The notes below the pieces were generated by a model. That model had not been told where the DNA came from. It searched no databases and saw only the letters and a list, made by a program, of their open reading frames with translations. The position numbers were made by a program, and so were the translations under genes. Shown here piece after piece: positions 51,201 to 63,077 of a DNA stretch of 64,000 bases (position 1 is the first letter of the stretch; each line of letters opens with the position of its first letter). This DNA comes from Theocolax elegans (taxonomy: Eukaryota; Arthropoda; Insecta; Hymenoptera; Cerocephalidae): the NCBI GenBank assembly GCA_026168455.1, contig CM047425.1:20352648-20416647 (forward strand), written 5' to 3'.

Positions 51201-53112
51201 GAGCTAGACTATAGATTATATATGAACGTTTAACGTTAATAAAAAATATTAGAGGTGAAATAAATTGTCGATCAGCTTTTCCAGAATGATCATCGATATT
51301 TTCATTCACTTATATTACAGTTGGTTATATTTAATTCCGTTTTTCCGTAATCAGTCGTCGAAGAAAACTCAAGATCTCATGCCTTGTCGTAAACTTTACA
51401 AATGTGGGTTCACCGAAACTTTTCAATGAGTTTTATTAATTAAATGAATCAAAGACGAAGCACATTCTTTTCTTTCAATTTGCGCGGATTATTTGATAAA
51501 TTTTTTCCATTTCTGATCGTTAATTACATTTCTAATAATATTTTAAGCGATTGACTATGTGATAATGTAAATGTATAGTTAATTTTAAATTTAATTTTAG
51601 TAAAATTATATAAAAATGTTGATACTTTAGGAGAAAGCGATTTTGACATTGCTACTCAAGTTTATTCATAAAATTTAATTAAAAGTACAGTTTATGTGGT
51701 CGAAACTTTGTTACTTATATAATATTAAGTAATATTTTAAACAAAAAAACCATGCCCAGTTTATATAGTTAAGTATAAGTTTATTGTTTGAGGTTGTTTA
51801 CTGAGAAAATAAATTGGCATATATTTACGCATATAAAATTCACTATGAAAACACGGTGAAACCATTTTATCAGCAACCTAAAAATTACCGTGATAATACG
51901 GTCAAAATCTTAACAATTTTATTAGAAAATTCTCTTTGCGTAGGTTTAAATTGTGCAATTATTATTTTGAATAGATCCACATCTATAATATCAGGGAACA
52001 AATACATTTAAATTGTTTAAAAATATTTCTTCTTCCGAATAATGAATTGTTTTGCTAACAATAAAAGAGTTGCACGTATGTTAAATAAATGCAAATTCAT
52101 TTTCACGCACGAATTGTATATTAATATTAAGTTAATATAAATAAATAAAGTTAATATGGAGGAAATAATGAAACCACAATCTATATTATCTGTGAAGTAT
52201 CGATTAGTTTCGAATAAACATCAGCGGAAGCATTTGGCGGCGCCTGCACATACATAACCGAGACTAGATTTAGGGAAAGGTAGTGTGTGTATACTTATGT
52301 ATGTGTACCGGTGTTACACCGGGTTTTTCTCGCTCACCAGGTGTGCAAAACGTAGGCTGCTCGCACAAATCCGTGCGTTCCATTAATCTGGCCTAATGCC
52401 CAACGTCACGGCTCTCACCCTCTTTCTCTATATTTCTCTCTCTATCTCTCTCGTGGATAATGCTTATACGAGACGACTATACAGGGGAACGCGTAAAGGT
52501 GCATCCCTCGCGCACGCGCTCGGGCTATACACCGATTGCCACGGTGCATTTGAAGGTTAAGCCTGTTTCTCAATCATTTCAAAGTTTACACGAGTGATTT
52601 TCAAGGTCACGTTTATCCCGGAAGACATCGGTAAGGGCCATTCTTTCCATATGAACCTTCATTCTTCATCGACTTTTCGAGATGCGTTCTATTCCTCTAT
52701 ATTTACATGGCGAATTGTAAATTTAATCTTTCGGTTTCGGTTTACACGGCAGATGCTAATATAGGTTCAATATTATATATTGACGAATTTCGTACATTTG
52801 TTACGCCTCGACTAATATTTATTATTTAATGTGAAAACTGAAGGATGTACTTATATACGTGCTTAATCTCTGTAAGTCTTATGACAAAAAAAATAACACT
52901 TTGAACCGTTAAATTATAAAATTGGATAATAAGTCGTACAGAACATGAAATTAATTTTTAATTGTAATACACTATTAAGCGTAGCGTACTCTAATTTTAT
53001 TTCCAAGATAGTAAGTTATAATAGATTACTAAACTGTACAAACAATTAATTTAGCATGATTCACTACTCTATACTCTAGAATTTCGAAAAAAGCGAAAGA
53101 ATTATCCTAATT
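48285..53112. other. Non-coding DNA with two GC-rich islands
   Basis: No gene recognised. A GC/CpG-rich island spans about 49890-50360, with both-strand low-complexity frames. A second spans about 52220-52640 and includes a CT-rich run. The remainder is AT-rich. CACTGAGAGAATGAAATAG at 48321 resembles a MITE end without a matching partner. Confidence 0.45.
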
Positions 53113-53160
53113 AAGTCAAAATAAAGCCACTCTACTGTAAGAGTGGCTTTATTTTCACTT
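53113..53160. repeat. Perfect short-loop hairpin
   Basis: AAAATAAAGCCACTCT (53118-53133) and its exact complement (53140-53155) are separated by six bases. After one C-C mismatch, AAGT/ACTT extends the stem by four pairs. The loop is too short for a typical pre-miRNA. It could form a cruciform or be a remnant foldback element. Confidence 0.8.
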
Positions 53161-55822
53161 GATTTGGGTGATTTTCCATTCGAAGCGAGTCATTGGCTCT
53201 CTTTTCAAATTTAGCAGGTTAAAACTATTTGACCACTTTATCCAATATAGATGATAAAATATTTTATAATGGATAAATTAAATGAATAGTTTTTGAATGT
53301 GGAAAATTGTGAAGAAATGTAAATAAGTTTAACAAAAAATGTTGCGAATTAATGTTGTAAAGTAAAATGGGCACTATGAAAGGTAAACGACAACGAGTTA
53401 AAGAGTTTCATAAACTATTTCTAGAAAGCATAGGCACGTGCGCGCGAGCCTCGTAAACCTAAAGACGAGCGGTCAGGTGTATCTCATAAACGAGCTTTTC
53501 TCCATTAGAAGGTAGAAGAAGGACGGTGAAAAACCTTTTTCCGTATAAGCAATAAACCTTCGGTAGCTTGCGAGTAGTGGGCGCCAGCCATTGTTATACG
53601 GTACAAAACGCGGCAAGATTGTAAACTTCGGTATGACTGCGCCTAGTCATCCCTCACCGCGACTAATCCCGCTCCACCTAATCTGCCTCCGACACAGACA
53701 TTGCGAAAATTCACCATTCGCTCGTCACGTTTTCCAATGTTTTCACTCTCGCGTGAGGGGGTAGTATAGAACAAACTTTCAACGAGCTGATGGGTTATTT
53801 ACAATCGGGTTATTGGGGGATTTTCGCGAAAATTTTCCGAAACCATGCTTTGTAAGTGTTGTAAATTATCGGAGGATCATTCGACTGGGGGGGTGGAGTC
53901 GCGAGGACGGATTTTGTTTTTACTACGTTATAAATTGCTATACGTGGGAGGACTTTTTTTACTTTCAAAATTTATAGCTTACGAAAATGAAGATTTTTTG
54001 GGGGAAAGAAGAATAAGTACTTGTGATTTAAACGCGGAAAACATTAGTTAAGCAGTCGTTTGTAATCTTGTTTTACGATCGGATTCACAAACGATGTACT
54101 CCGAAAGGAGGAGGGAGGGCGCCGCAGGTCAACTGCAGTGGCTGATTTACGAATTATTGCCGTCTAATCTTCTCGAGAATTATGAGAAATTTTTCTATTA
54201 TCCAGTCACGTAGTCGCTTTACCTACCGCCTCAAATTAAGAAGGTCGCGTAGACATAAACTTTTCATTCGGCTATTATAACAATAACATTTTGCCAAGGA
54301 CAATATGAATAGAAAGTGAAATGGTTGTACATACTTTCTCTCGTTGTGAAAAATTAACAATATATATTTTTACAGCTCTTCTATGACCGCTACTTCTTAG
54401 ACTGCTACTCGCTAATTCTCGGACCATAAATTCTCTATATGAATTACTATTTTTATAAGCTTTCGAAAATGACTACATTGTTTATTGTACTCTAATCAAC
54501 ATACATAAAAAGTAAAAACGTAACTTTAAGATAAAGTTCAGTACATTTTATTTGAATTGGTAAACAATTTTATTGGAGTAAAAAACGTATTTCAAACCAT
54601 TTGATTTACATATTGTTTTTAATTTATTATAAGCATCGCATCAAATACTGCATTATAAAATGATAATAATTGCATTATCGATGTAATTCAAAAAGAATAT
54701 TGTAATACGGCAATACTGTTCAAATAATAGCATCTTATCCATTCAACCGATTTATTGGTGATGCTTATACAAGATGATCGATTAATTGTTCGATATGAAA
54801 ATGAACGTTACACATATGGAAAATTTGTTTGAAAGAATGTTGAAAATAATAGAGAAAAATGCGCGTATCCGAGATCTAGTCGAATAGCAAGGCTGCTGCA
54901 AATTTCTCTTTCCATCTTTCCCATACGGGCCATAAAAGGGACAGAAGCGGAGAGGAAGGAATGTTGTTGTTGTGCCGGGGAGGCTGCCGCTCTCGGGAAC
55001 GGGAGCGCGGGAGAAGAGAGAGACGCCCGAGCGCCAAAGAGAAGGGGGAGGAGGTGGCCGGCCGCAAGGGCGGGAGGAGGGGAGAGAGATAGAGGGTAGG
55101 GGAGGGAACGAAGTTAATGCACCGCGGGGGAATGCGATGCTGCGCGCCACGCTGGCCCAACAGCAATGCGGCGAGGTGCGCATTCTACCGTGCCCGGATA
55201 ACTATAATGCGACTATAAAGTCGAGTCGATGACTAGAGAAAGAGAGGAAGACAAGGAGCCGATCGTGCCGGGAGCAACAGGAGAAATTAAAACGACCGAT
55301 CTTGCTTGACACTTTTCAATGTGACTCTTTTACTCAAGTAAATAACTCTTCAATCCGACGTTCTGATAAATGCTTTATACATTTCATTTACTATGATTAT
55401 GATAATTTTTTCTTTTTTCTGCATAACGAACAGTTTTATGCATACGTCCTTGCAAAAATCATGTTTTTGTAACTAATAAATATTTATTAGTTACCTAGAA
55501 AAATTTATGTAAATTGTATTGAAATTTTTTTTGTAATCAAATAGAAAAATAATTATATGTTATTATGTGTTACTAACAAGACAGATTCTTTTAAGAGGTG
55601 CGTACATTATGTCGATTAATTTTTTACAATTATTTGATGTATAGAGTAGCGTACCAGAGCGCTTTATTTATGGGAAATTCCTATTAGATAGATTGATCGA
55701 TGAATTTTTTTTTCGTAAAAATACTGTCAAAATAAAAAATAAAAGGGTGTCACAAAAATCATGAGCATACACGAAGATAAATTTACGAGAAAAATGATAA
55801 GAAATTGTATTAAAAATTGGTA
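53161..55822. other. Non-coding DNA with GC-rich islands
   Basis: Islands at about 53430-53960 and 54880-55270, the latter GA- and CpG-rich with a both-strand Arg/Pro-rich translation. No gene is supported. Confidence 0.45.
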
Positions 55823-56212
55823 TACCGTCACATACCCAATTGTTGATCAATTAAGGTAAATCTGTACGTTCATAGAATAATTTTATGTTAAAAAAGCTAA
55901 TAATTGTATATATTTAGACGGATACAGAAAGTATAAGTATAAAACTTCCTTTTAGCCATCTCAGAAAAATAAAATAGGTGCTATTTTTAAAGTAAGCAAT
56001 AATCTAAGAAAAAAAAGCGGGAGTACCAATTTCTGATCAGTAAATTTTTGGTACATATACCACTTTCTATTTAAGTCTACTAACCAATTATTGATTGTTT
56101 AACCTTCAAATTGTGCGTAGCAACGTTTAGATTTATGTAAATCTTATTATTTTATTGAAATAATACACTGATCAGAAATTGGTTCATGATCAACAATTGG
56201 GTATGTGACGGT
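55823..56212. repeat. 390-bp nested inverted repeat
   Basis: The outer arms are 27-bp perfect complements (55823-55849 and 56186-56212; the left begins TACCGTCACATACCC). Inner arms ACCAATTTCTGATCAGT (56025-56041) and its complement (56167-56183) are 17-bp perfect. The core CCAATTnnTGATCA thus appears four times, twice per orientation. This fits a foldback-type transposable element; no target duplication was identified. Confidence 0.75.
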
Positions 56213-56452
56213 ACTGTGCAGTAAGAGTATTAATGGATACAACGAAGTTGACTAAATTTTGCTATATCAATATAGTAATTTTTGAGGAAACTTCAGTAAA
56301 AAGAAAAATTTAATTTCAGATACCCCGCTCATCACGCCTTCTTTTCACAATCTTTATTTTGTATAAAAATTTCAGAATTTTAATTATTGAATTAAACGAA
56401 ATGTATATTAATTAAATACTAAATAAATTGAAAATTCGAAAGAACGACCGAG

Positions 56453-56525
56453 GAGCTGGTCGGGAATCGAACCTGCAAGGACCCTCTGCGAGAATGTAGG
56501 AAACCTTACCACCTGCATCATTCTT
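56453..56525 (-). pseudogene. Second tRNA-like sequence, same family
   Basis: On the minus strand, B box GGTTCGATTCC (56463-56473) matches consensus, and an A-box-like GATGCAGGTGGTAAGG lies upstream at tRNA spacing. It aligns with the 47.6-kb copy: both have GGTAAGG, an AGAGG or AGAGGG segment, and CCAGC after the B box. Acceptor pairing is absent and there is no T-run terminator close by. Confidence 0.55.
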
Positions 56526-59500
56526 ACTTTTCTTTTAACGTACTTGACATCATCCTCATATATATCGGCGACAGTTTAACTCAGAACTTAACCTAATATT
56601 TACCAATAAAAAAACTAATTCAATCCCTTTACTACTATATAATAAAAACAAAATTCTGTTGATTCAGATTCTACGAATAATTGAATTATTTGAGTTGAAA
56701 GGAAATGATTTTCTATATTTAATACCAAAATTTGAAATAAAAGTATTAAAATTTAATAACATATATGTATCATTGTACTAAAGTTCGTCATAAAACAACT
56801 ATCTCGCCCGATTACTCGTTAGCATAGTAATTTTCACCGACACATATTTTTCTCCGTGTATTATTATAATGTGGACGATAATCACTACACGAGGACAATA
56901 ATCATTGTCATCATTTAACATTTGCTACAATATGCACATTTATGACTGTTGCTTTTTCCTCCGATCATGTTTTTCTTTTATTATTAAATAAATCATGAAC
57001 ATAACAAGAGCTTAACAATTACACGCACCGGAATAAAAATAGGTACTATCTAAAGACGCGTACGTTACTTATTAACAAGACTACATACAGGCAATTCAAA
57101 ACAATATGAGAAATGGTTACCCACTTTTCAACCTCAAAGATTATTTACGCACACGACATTCATAAAATAGTAAAAAAAATCGATGCGCTACATTGGACTA
57201 TGATTTTCATCGCTTAACTACGTACAAACTATAAATATTTCTATGCTTTTCCGCGAAATGTCAATAATAACCTATAGTTTTTAGTTATAAATCCATTAAA
57301 CAACGTACGAATTAACTCAGGTTATAATAGAAATGTTTGTATTGCATTTGTATTATATATTTACCATTCGATTTATTATAAGCTCTTCGTTTAATTCTAC
57401 AATAACTTCATTTACTTGCATAATTTACGTGTTCTGTTAAGTTTTCATTTTACATTGGCAGAACGATTAACGGTATACGATGTAACGAAGCTATCAAAAT
57501 TAAAATATAAAAATACGCAATTCAGTATCGGCTCTTGCGCGTGAAAAAAAATAATAAGACGCAAGGAATTCCGTCAAACGTCGTCGTTGGATTGTAAAAT
57601 ATTGTAGAAATTACGAAAACTCGTCTTGGCGGGAAAAAACGAGAAAAAAGGTTGAAAATGTCTGTCAAAGCTTAGTTATAATGCAGTCTCGCCGGCGTAA
57701 TGTTCGCTGGTATATATATACAAAAGAAAGGAAAGACGCAAAGACTCAGTGTCGCTTTTCTCGGAAGCTATAAGCTTGAGCTTTCGCCGGTGCGGTCACA
57801 CGTGGGCGCGTTGAATAATCGTAAACTGAGGTTCTTAAAGTATTTCAAACCTCGTCTTTTGCGAGACATTAAGGTGGTCCAGGTTCCCTTTTATATTGGA
57901 TTTTATTCTCATAGTACAGGTGTTTATACGATTTTACTTTGATAAATCTCGTGTTATTGTTTTGCATTATTGATTTTGCTTCATCATTCTTAATTATTTT
58001 AACTGTTCGTCGGTTTTAGTTATCATTTAAAATTTAGACGAAAGTAAAATTTAGTTATGAATAATTACTTAAGTTGTAGTTTTAGAAAGCTTTTTGTATA
58101 AGTAGCAAGAAACGAATTTTCAATAATTATAATAGATCATTTTTGGCACCAAAGATGCTAATATTTATACATACTCACGAGATTCAGCAAACTACAGAGA
58201 ATATAAGTCAGCCATTGTTATTTAGCTTACCTGAAACAGAAACGAAATAAAATTTAGTCTTTGTTTATTGTAACATTCAGAATACGAATATAAATAGATT
58301 AAATATCATGAAAATAAACATTAAAATATTATTAGAAGTATACTTGAAATGTTTCTATACATGTTTTGCAAAATGTATTCACGAAAATTCTTTGATATAC
58401 TGTTTTAATTTAATATTTTTTCACATGTAAAGACTAGAATAGAGATAATTGAAAAAAAGCAACTGCAAAACTTCCATTGTGTAATTGTAAACTATGTAAA
58501 ATAATCAAAGAATGATGAAAATTAAAGAGCCATTGCGGTAAAAATCAAGCTTGCTTTTAATAAAAAGTCAAATAATTGTAAAAATTTATATGGGTATATT
58601 ATTTTAATTAATTTAGAAAATTAGACTTAAATAAAATTATCTGCAAAGATAAATAAAATATAGACAAATCCATTTACCCTGTTAACTTTAACCAAAAGCA
58701 ATTAAACTTTAAACTTGTTTATTCAACAATTTTTGATGCCACTTTATATTATCATTTTATATCATCTGACTTTTTATCATAAAGTTAAAATATGAGAAAA
58801 AGCATCAAAAAGTAAATTAAAATCATCTTATGTGTGTTCTTACAGTTTCGAATTCTTACTATTGAAATATATATTAATATTGAAGTTATAATAAAATACG
58901 CAGTTGTAAAAGACAACTTTAACCCCAGACTTTCTGTTCATTAGTATAAACTAATAGAAGTCAAAAAATAGGGTATAACATTATTCAAAGAATTGTTATT
59001 TTTAAGAATTACGGATGAACCTTACAAATTCGTGTATAAAATATGAAAAAAAAAAAATAAATAAAAAGTATAAACTCGGGAAGCTGCGTTTTAAAAATAC
59101 AAAAACAGTGAGACTCTCACGTAGGAGAACCTGCAACGTGTATGTGTGTAAGTCTCCGAGAGAAAGAGAGAGAGAGGGAGGAGGGGTCGGGGCAAGGGAC
59201 GCTACTACTACGCCGTGAGTATACGCCGAAAGAGAAACGGCGTGTGGTCGACGTCGTAGAGTCGCCTGCAGTTCACTCACTTCTTTCTCCCTCCCTTCCT
59301 TCCGAGCGTGATCCTCTCTCTTTGAGCCGCGAGCGTGTGTGTTGATGCGCCGCGAGCTCCCTCTCTTTTCGCGCTTGAGTGACTGTAGTAGTGCGACGTA
59401 GTATGGTGCGAACGTGGTTGCAGCTTTTTAGCGAAAGGTTGTAAAATACCGGATGCATTTTATGCGATGTTAGGTTACGGATAAATTATTGAGCAGTTCT

Positions 59501-60141
59501 TTTTTTAATTCTCTCTTTCTCTAGCGAGTTGTACTTTACCTTACGTTAAATAATATATATGCATTTTAACGAGTCAAAGTTCGTGGAAAATCTCGCTTAA
59601 TTGCAAAAGGTTTACGTTTAATTTAACTTATTTTTCAACAGCATTTAGTATTTTATAGATTAGTAACACGGTGATATAGGACTACTTTTCTATCTATAAC
59701 TGCATTTTGGTGTTAAAGACCGTTTATTCCGATATACTTTCCATTATCGTTAGCTGACGCTTATTTCTTTCTCACGAATACATTATAATTTTGACCGACA
59801 TGTGGTTCCACTTCTATAGAATTAAAATGATATCTAAGCGATGTTATATAATAACAAGTATCGTATTAGTAATTTCAAATACAACGTGCGTTAAAAAAAA
59901 TAAATAATTTTAGTAATGTAAAAGATAAACATCACATTGTTATTGTTTAGTTAAAAAAAAATCGGTTTTAGTAAAGTTCAGATGCTAAATTAAAAATGGT
60001 AAAGAGAAAAATAATGAAGCTGAAAAAATTACGAAAAATAAACGAATCTTCTTTCGGTAAAGAGAAACGGTAGAAAAAGAGAGGGAAAGTACGCGAGTGT
60101 GCAAGGAGACGAGAACGCGTTGTTATGAGTCGTTTGTGCGC

Positions 60142-60184
60142 GACGGCGGTGGCTGCTACGGCGGCTACGGCGGCTACGGCGGTC
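60142..60184. repeat. 9-bp GGCGGCTAC minisatellite
   Basis: GGCGGCTAC is repeated in tandem two full times, with partial units on both sides, inside a CpG-rich island. The Gly-Tyr and Ala-Val translations of the two strands derive from it. Confidence 0.75.
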
Positions 60185-60325
60185 GATGCACTACGCATGC
60201 GCACTGCGCATATGCCACCGAACTCGAGTCACTGAATGAACCGTCCCCTCTCCTCGTACCATCGGCTTCCCCTTCTCCCGTTGGCGTTTCCGTGCGCATT
60301 CTCTTTGTCTTCGTCTACGAGGAAA

Positions 60326-60338
60326 AAGAGAGAGAAAA

Positions 60339-60373
<35 letters not shown>

Positions 60374-60376
60374 AAG
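60326..60376. repeat. (GA)n tract
   Basis: About 50 bp of GA repeats with A-rich and GCGA interruptions. It is one of several GAGA tracts in the 59-63 kb islands. Confidence 0.85.
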
Positions 60377-61797
60377 GCCTATGTTTTCGAAGCTTCAAAG
60401 GTGCTGCGAGGAAGGGCAAGAAATGGAATGCAACGTGACGTACTACGTCGCGTCATTTTCTATACGCTGGCAGTAGTAGCGGGCTTATCGTATATATATG
60501 TATACGCGCAGTGCGCGCCGACGGTGATCCCCATGATCAAGTTGATCGGTGCTTCCTGCTAAATGACGATTCTCTCTTCCTCTCTAGGTTTTGTTGTTCT
60601 CGCGTTCAAACGAACATTTCCCTTTCTTTCATTTCTTCCTGTACGTCTAATTCTGTTGCACGAGACAGTTTTATTTATTTTTACAGGGCATCAATCAATT
60701 TTTATCCTTCCTATCTTACCGACAAACCTAATAATTGGCATTAAATCTGTAAATAATACAGTATATGTCAAGAAATAAGAGAAGAGGCGTTTTTGTGTAT
60801 CAATAATATCTAATTTAAAATCTTAAGTTTAAAATATTATTGCGTTTACGAGAAAAGTCTTACCCAAAATGTGAACATAAACTCAACAGGATGCACAGAC
60901 TTGACATTTGTTGGTATAGGATATTCTCAAAAACACAATAATATTTCAGTTTCAAACTTTGCACACAGTTAGGTAATGGATAAACAAAGGCGCTTCTTCA
61001 GTTATTTTTGCACATGTTGTTTTTATTTTTGTATCAATCATTCAGGAAAAATTGAGTATAAGACCCCCGTTAACTTGGACGTTGAATGTTTAATGTTATA
61101 AAAAAATGTTGTATTATATATACACGCACACACGCATTAATTACAATTCTAAATAGCTTTTAACATACAATATATATATACACATATATCGCATATGCAT
61201 ACATAAATAATGTAGCACAAAGTGTCTAGCGAACTATGAGCGGATTTGAGTGATATATACGTTCAATCAAGGCAATGTATCTTGTGCCTATAAAAATATA
61301 AACAATTTCTACCACCACGTGAATGTTCGAATTTTATTGTTACTATTTTAATGTTATACTAAAAACGGCACTATAATAAATATTAGTTTAACAAATAATT
61401 TGTTTAACTTTATCAATTGATTCGCTCGATAAGTTTCTCGATAAGTACACGCGCATTCCAAAGTAATCAGGTGCAAACGAGAGAGTGCAAAAATCACTGA
61501 CGAAACCAGGTCATTCGTAAGTATATAGACGAAGTATAAGGAAAAAGGAAAAGAAGTAAAGGAAAAAACGAAGGAGAAACTTTCTAAAATTGTACCGAAA
61601 AGCGAGCAAACCGTCATTGCTCTTTCGAATCTCGAACATTTGAAACTCCCGTGATAGTCGCTGTGGCGCGCTCGCATTCCTCGCTTGAAACGGAGCGCGC
61701 GCCCCAGAAAATTCCTACATAAGGCTCGGTCCTCTCTCTTTCTCTCGCCCCGTCACTGTTTTGGGGCAGAGGCCAGTGACATATGCTCGTACGCTTG

Positions 61798-61824
61798 CTT
61801 TCTCTCTCTCTCTCTCTCTCTCTC
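61798..61824. repeat. (CT)n tract
   Basis: Pure CT run of about 27 bp in a CpG-rich island. Confidence 0.85.
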
Positions 61825-63050
61825 GCCCATATTTTTTCAACGTGCAGCTGCTATTTGCAGCTCTCTTTACTTCTCTTTTTTGGCTTACTCCGGCCCTTGC
61901 ACTTTTTCGTGTCTCGTGCACACCGCTCTAGTTCCTTATTTTTGATGGCCCTTTTGATTGGATCTGAGTTTGCTTTTGTTATCCTGATTTTTCACTTCGC
62001 CGGCCCAACGGGGTGAAATTGCGCATCGAGTTTAGCATCTTGTTAGCAAGGTGGAAATTTCGTTTGTCTAGCTTAAATCTTTGGTAACTCCTGATGGAAT
62101 TTCACTTGACATAGTAGAAGTAGTTTGCTATATTAATTAGACTGATGTTCTTTAAGTTTACAACAATATCTATGCGCGCAGTAACTACATATCAGCAAAT
62201 ATTTTGACAATCTTGTTGTTATTATATCTATATTTAACAATGGACAAAGTTATCAAAAAAATATTAAATACCGATATAGTAACGTTTTCATGTTTGAATG
62301 GGTACTTTAATAAACGCGTGATTATTACTGATATATAAATAAAGTATTGGAAATATTTGTGACAAATATACAACGTAAAAATAATATGAAATTAAGGTAG
62401 GTGGAGTATAGTTATAGAAAAAAGTAGAGCTGAGTAATTTAAATGATTACTCTTTTGCCTGAATGTTAAAACGTTCGTGGTTTCTTGTTTATGTACACGA
62501 AATAATATAGTATGAAAGTACCAAAGTCATTAAAAAGTTAAATTGTGAATTAAAGTAAACATTGAAAGAAAAACAGCAAAAGGTGAGATAAAATAATTGC
62601 ATATCGAGAAATCTCAAATTTTACGAACCGTTAAAATTCTAATAAATACACTACGAGAGCGTGTGCCAAAGTCACTCAGATTAAATATCAACTTTCGAGA
62701 CCTGCTACATTCAAGATATCCCAAACTGAGAGTAACTCTCGTAAAGAAAAAAAATGTAACTGTACACTCGCCCTAGCCGTTTGGGCCAAGCCTTTCTGTT
62801 CTCTCGGCGCAATCTCTGTCTCGGGGGCTTGTTGTTGTCGTCGCACCCGGGTGTGGGTCGGTGGGTGACACGTTTCGTGCTGTGGCAGCGTGGTTGGCAC
62901 ACTCTCTCACACACTCACTTGCATGTATACGTATGGATATACGCGCGCAAAGACACGGAGGGCCGCTGGTTGGGCTATTGATTTGTGGAGCGCGAAAGGC
63001 AGGCCTCCGCCCTTCTCTTGTGCCGAAACACTGTGTATATATGAGAGGGA

Positions 63051-63077
63051 GAGACGGAGAGAGAGAGAGAGAGAGAG
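63051..63077. repeat. (GA)n tract
   Basis: Almost pure GA run of about 27 bp at the end of the 62.7-63.1 kb CpG-rich island. Confidence 0.85.

Noticed and set aside
53113..53160. Pre-miRNA
   Set aside because: The stem is only 16-20 bp with a six-base loop, too small for a canonical precursor.
54227..54267. Possible first PPP4R1 exon: ATG-started, ending CG before GTAGGT and in phase with the exon at 42376
   Set aside because: The encoded 14 residues do not resemble the family's N-terminus and the donor is weak. Such short fits are expected by chance in 21 kb.
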